In this document: in pieces, positions 40,308 through 41,181 of the stretch
Layout of the letters: every line of letters starts with the position of its first letter
Numbering within the stretch: position 1 is the stretch's first letter
Assembly: GCF_002094885.1 (NCBI RefSeq)
Contig: NZ_MSIT01000018.1
Span: 1-41,181 of the forward strand
DNA: 41,181 nt
Source of the DNA: Salibaculum halophilum
Lineage (GTDB): Bacteria; Pseudomonadota; Alphaproteobacteria; Rhodobacterales; Rhodobacteraceae
Direction of reading: 5' to 3'
The notes under the pieces: model-generated
What the model saw: the letters and a program-made list of their open reading frames with translations, nothing else
Told to the model about the DNA's origin: nothing
The model's database searches: none
Position numbers and translations under genes: made by a program

Positions 40308-41081
40308 ATGACCCACGTTGAACACCTGTCCCACGAGGGGCCCTTCGACAAGAACCGCAACATGGCCGCCACGGCGCCCAAGTACCTCAGCATCTGGGAC
40401 ATTCAGGCCTATTACGGCGAAAGCTACATCGTCCAGGGCGTCAGCTTCGACATCCACGAGGGCGAAATCCTGGCGCTTCTGGGGCGCAACGGGGCGGGCA
40501 AGACCTCGACCCTGCGCACGATCGCGCGCATGGCCAGCCCCCAGCTGACGCACGGGGAAATCTGGCTCGACCACCAGCCCCTGCACGAGATGAAATCCTT
40601 CGAGGCCGCCCGGAACGGAATCGCCCTCGTGCCCGAGGATCGCAACATCATCCCCGGACTGACGGTCGAGGAGAACCTCAAACTGGCGCAGATCGCGCCG
40701 CCGCACGGCTGGTCGATCGAGCGGGTCTACGAGCTCTTCCCCCGCCTCAAGGAGCGCCGCGCCCAGGAGGGCACGACGCTGTCGGGCGGCGAACAGCAGA
40801 TGCTGTCGATCGCGCGCGCGCTGTGCCGCGACATCAAGGTGCTGCTGCTTGATGAGCCCTACGAGGGCCTGGCCCCGGTCATCGTCCAGGAAATCGCCAA
40901 GACGCTGGAGATGATCCGCGACCAGGGCATCACCACGGTCATCGTCGAACAGAACGCCGTGGCGGCGCTCAAACTGGCCGACCGCGCCGTGATCCTTGAC
41001 ATCGGCAAGGTCGTCTACGACGGATCGGCACAAGAGGTTCTGGACGACGAGGCGCTGCGCGCCAAGTACCTCGCGATCTGA
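40308..41081 (+). CDS. livF: ABC transporter ATP-binding protein, LivF family
   Basis: A 257-residue ATPase with Walker A (LLGRNGAGKTSTLRTIARM), Q-loop (GIALVPEDRNIIPGLTVEEN), signature (TTLSGGEQQMLSIARAL), Walker B (VLLLDEPYEGLAPVI) and switch region (TVIVEQNAVAALKLAD). The N-terminus is about 25 residues longer than in typical LivF (MTHVEHLSHEGPFDKNRNMA); an internal ATG at 40362 (MAATAPKYLS) is an alternative start, but GAGGAG favours 40308. It is the last complete gene of the transporter operon. Confidence 0.93.
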   Translation: MTHVEHLSHEGPFDKNRNMAATAPKYLSIWDIQAYYGESYIVQGVSFDIHEGEILALLGRNGAGKTSTLRTIARMASPQLTHGEIWLDHQPLHEMKSFEAARNGIALVPEDRNIIPGLTVEENLKLAQIAPPHGWSIERVYELFPRLKERRAQEGTTLSGGEQQMLSIARALCRDIKVLLLDEPYEGLAPVIVQEIAKTLEMIRDQGITTVIVEQNAVAALKLADRAVILDIGKVVYDGSAQEVLDDEALRAKYLAI

Positions 41082-41181
41082 TCGCCGCCTTGCGCCGCCC
41101 GCCGGGGCGACGCAGACAGGACACAAGGGACCCGCCGGCGGGAGGCAACGGCGCGGTCCCAGCAAGACCAAGGGAGAGACG
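41082..41181 (+). other. Leader of a further gene beyond the window
   Basis: One hundred bases after livF contain a GC-rich stretch with CCCGCCGG/CCGGCGGG complementarity (41098-41105 and about 41131-41141) and end in AAGGGAGAGACG, a good ribosome site. Another gene in the same direction probably starts just past the right edge. In related loci an acyl-CoA synthetase often follows; that cannot be seen here. Confidence 0.4.

Overview
The window looks like chromosomal DNA of a Rhodobacteraceae (Roseobacter-group) alphaproteobacterium. The GC content is high, a TRAP dicarboxylate system sits beside a DctB/DctD pair, and there is the tlpA | argH - small lipoprotein - lysA - TIGR02302 gene order, a GapR-type DUF2312 protein, a BigR/SqrR-like ArsR repressor, a FliM/FliN-like protein, and an SSF-histidine kinase next to a ScfR-type regulator. 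This assignment rests on family and gene-order recognition, not on a database search.

Layout. (1) 1-317: end of an IS3-family element with a partial orfA. (2) 491-1384 (-): secreted OmpA-domain protein. (3) 1702-8046 (+): a C4-dicarboxylate locus dctB-dctD-dctP-dctQ-dctM. dctB and dctD each carry one in-frame TAG and dctP has a one-base frameshift, while dctQ and dctM are open; the locus looks like it is decaying. (4) 8047-9149: gene-free stretch with strong nested inverted repeats. (5) 9150-19013: a 9.8-kb integrated element in the 3' end of tRNA-Thr(TGT), bounded by perfect 48-bp direct repeats. It encodes a P4-type integrase, an AlpA-like regulator, a zinc-finger/Toprim primase, a DUF3987 ATPase, an HK97-type major capsid protein and a tape-measure-like protein, but no terminase, portal, protease or other tail genes. 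I read it as a capsid-gene-carrying phage satellite, or less likely as a strongly reduced prophage.

(6) 19203-27359: housekeeping genes: a conserved protein of unknown function, TlpA-like thioredoxin (-), argH, LptM-like lipoprotein, a DUF2834-like membrane protein, lysA, the TIGR02302/DUF4175 membrane protein, gapR (-), and a small membrane protein. (7) 27373-29631: a FadB-like protein that lacks its NAD-binding domain (-), and a persulfide-sensor-like ArsR repressor (-) divergent from a TIGR01244 phosphatase-like protein. (8) 29684-30775 (-): FliM/FliN-like protein. (9) 30878-35622 (-): a tightly coupled operon (REC-only regulator, small membrane protein, SSF-histidine kinase) and a ScfR regulator. 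(10) 35841-41081 (+): a branched-chain-amino-acid-type ABC transporter (binding protein, LivH, LivM, LivG, LivF); the last 100 bases look like the leader of a further gene.

How the genes work together. The kinase/regulator block and the ABC transporter face each other across the ScfR promoter region, which suggests (inference) one sensing-and-uptake module for an organic acid or similar substrate. The satellite has its own integration and replication genes and carries capsid and tape-measure genes that could only function with a helper phage. Its most unusual DNA feature is a triple-repeat inverted array inside the gene at 14623-14949, a candidate replication origin.
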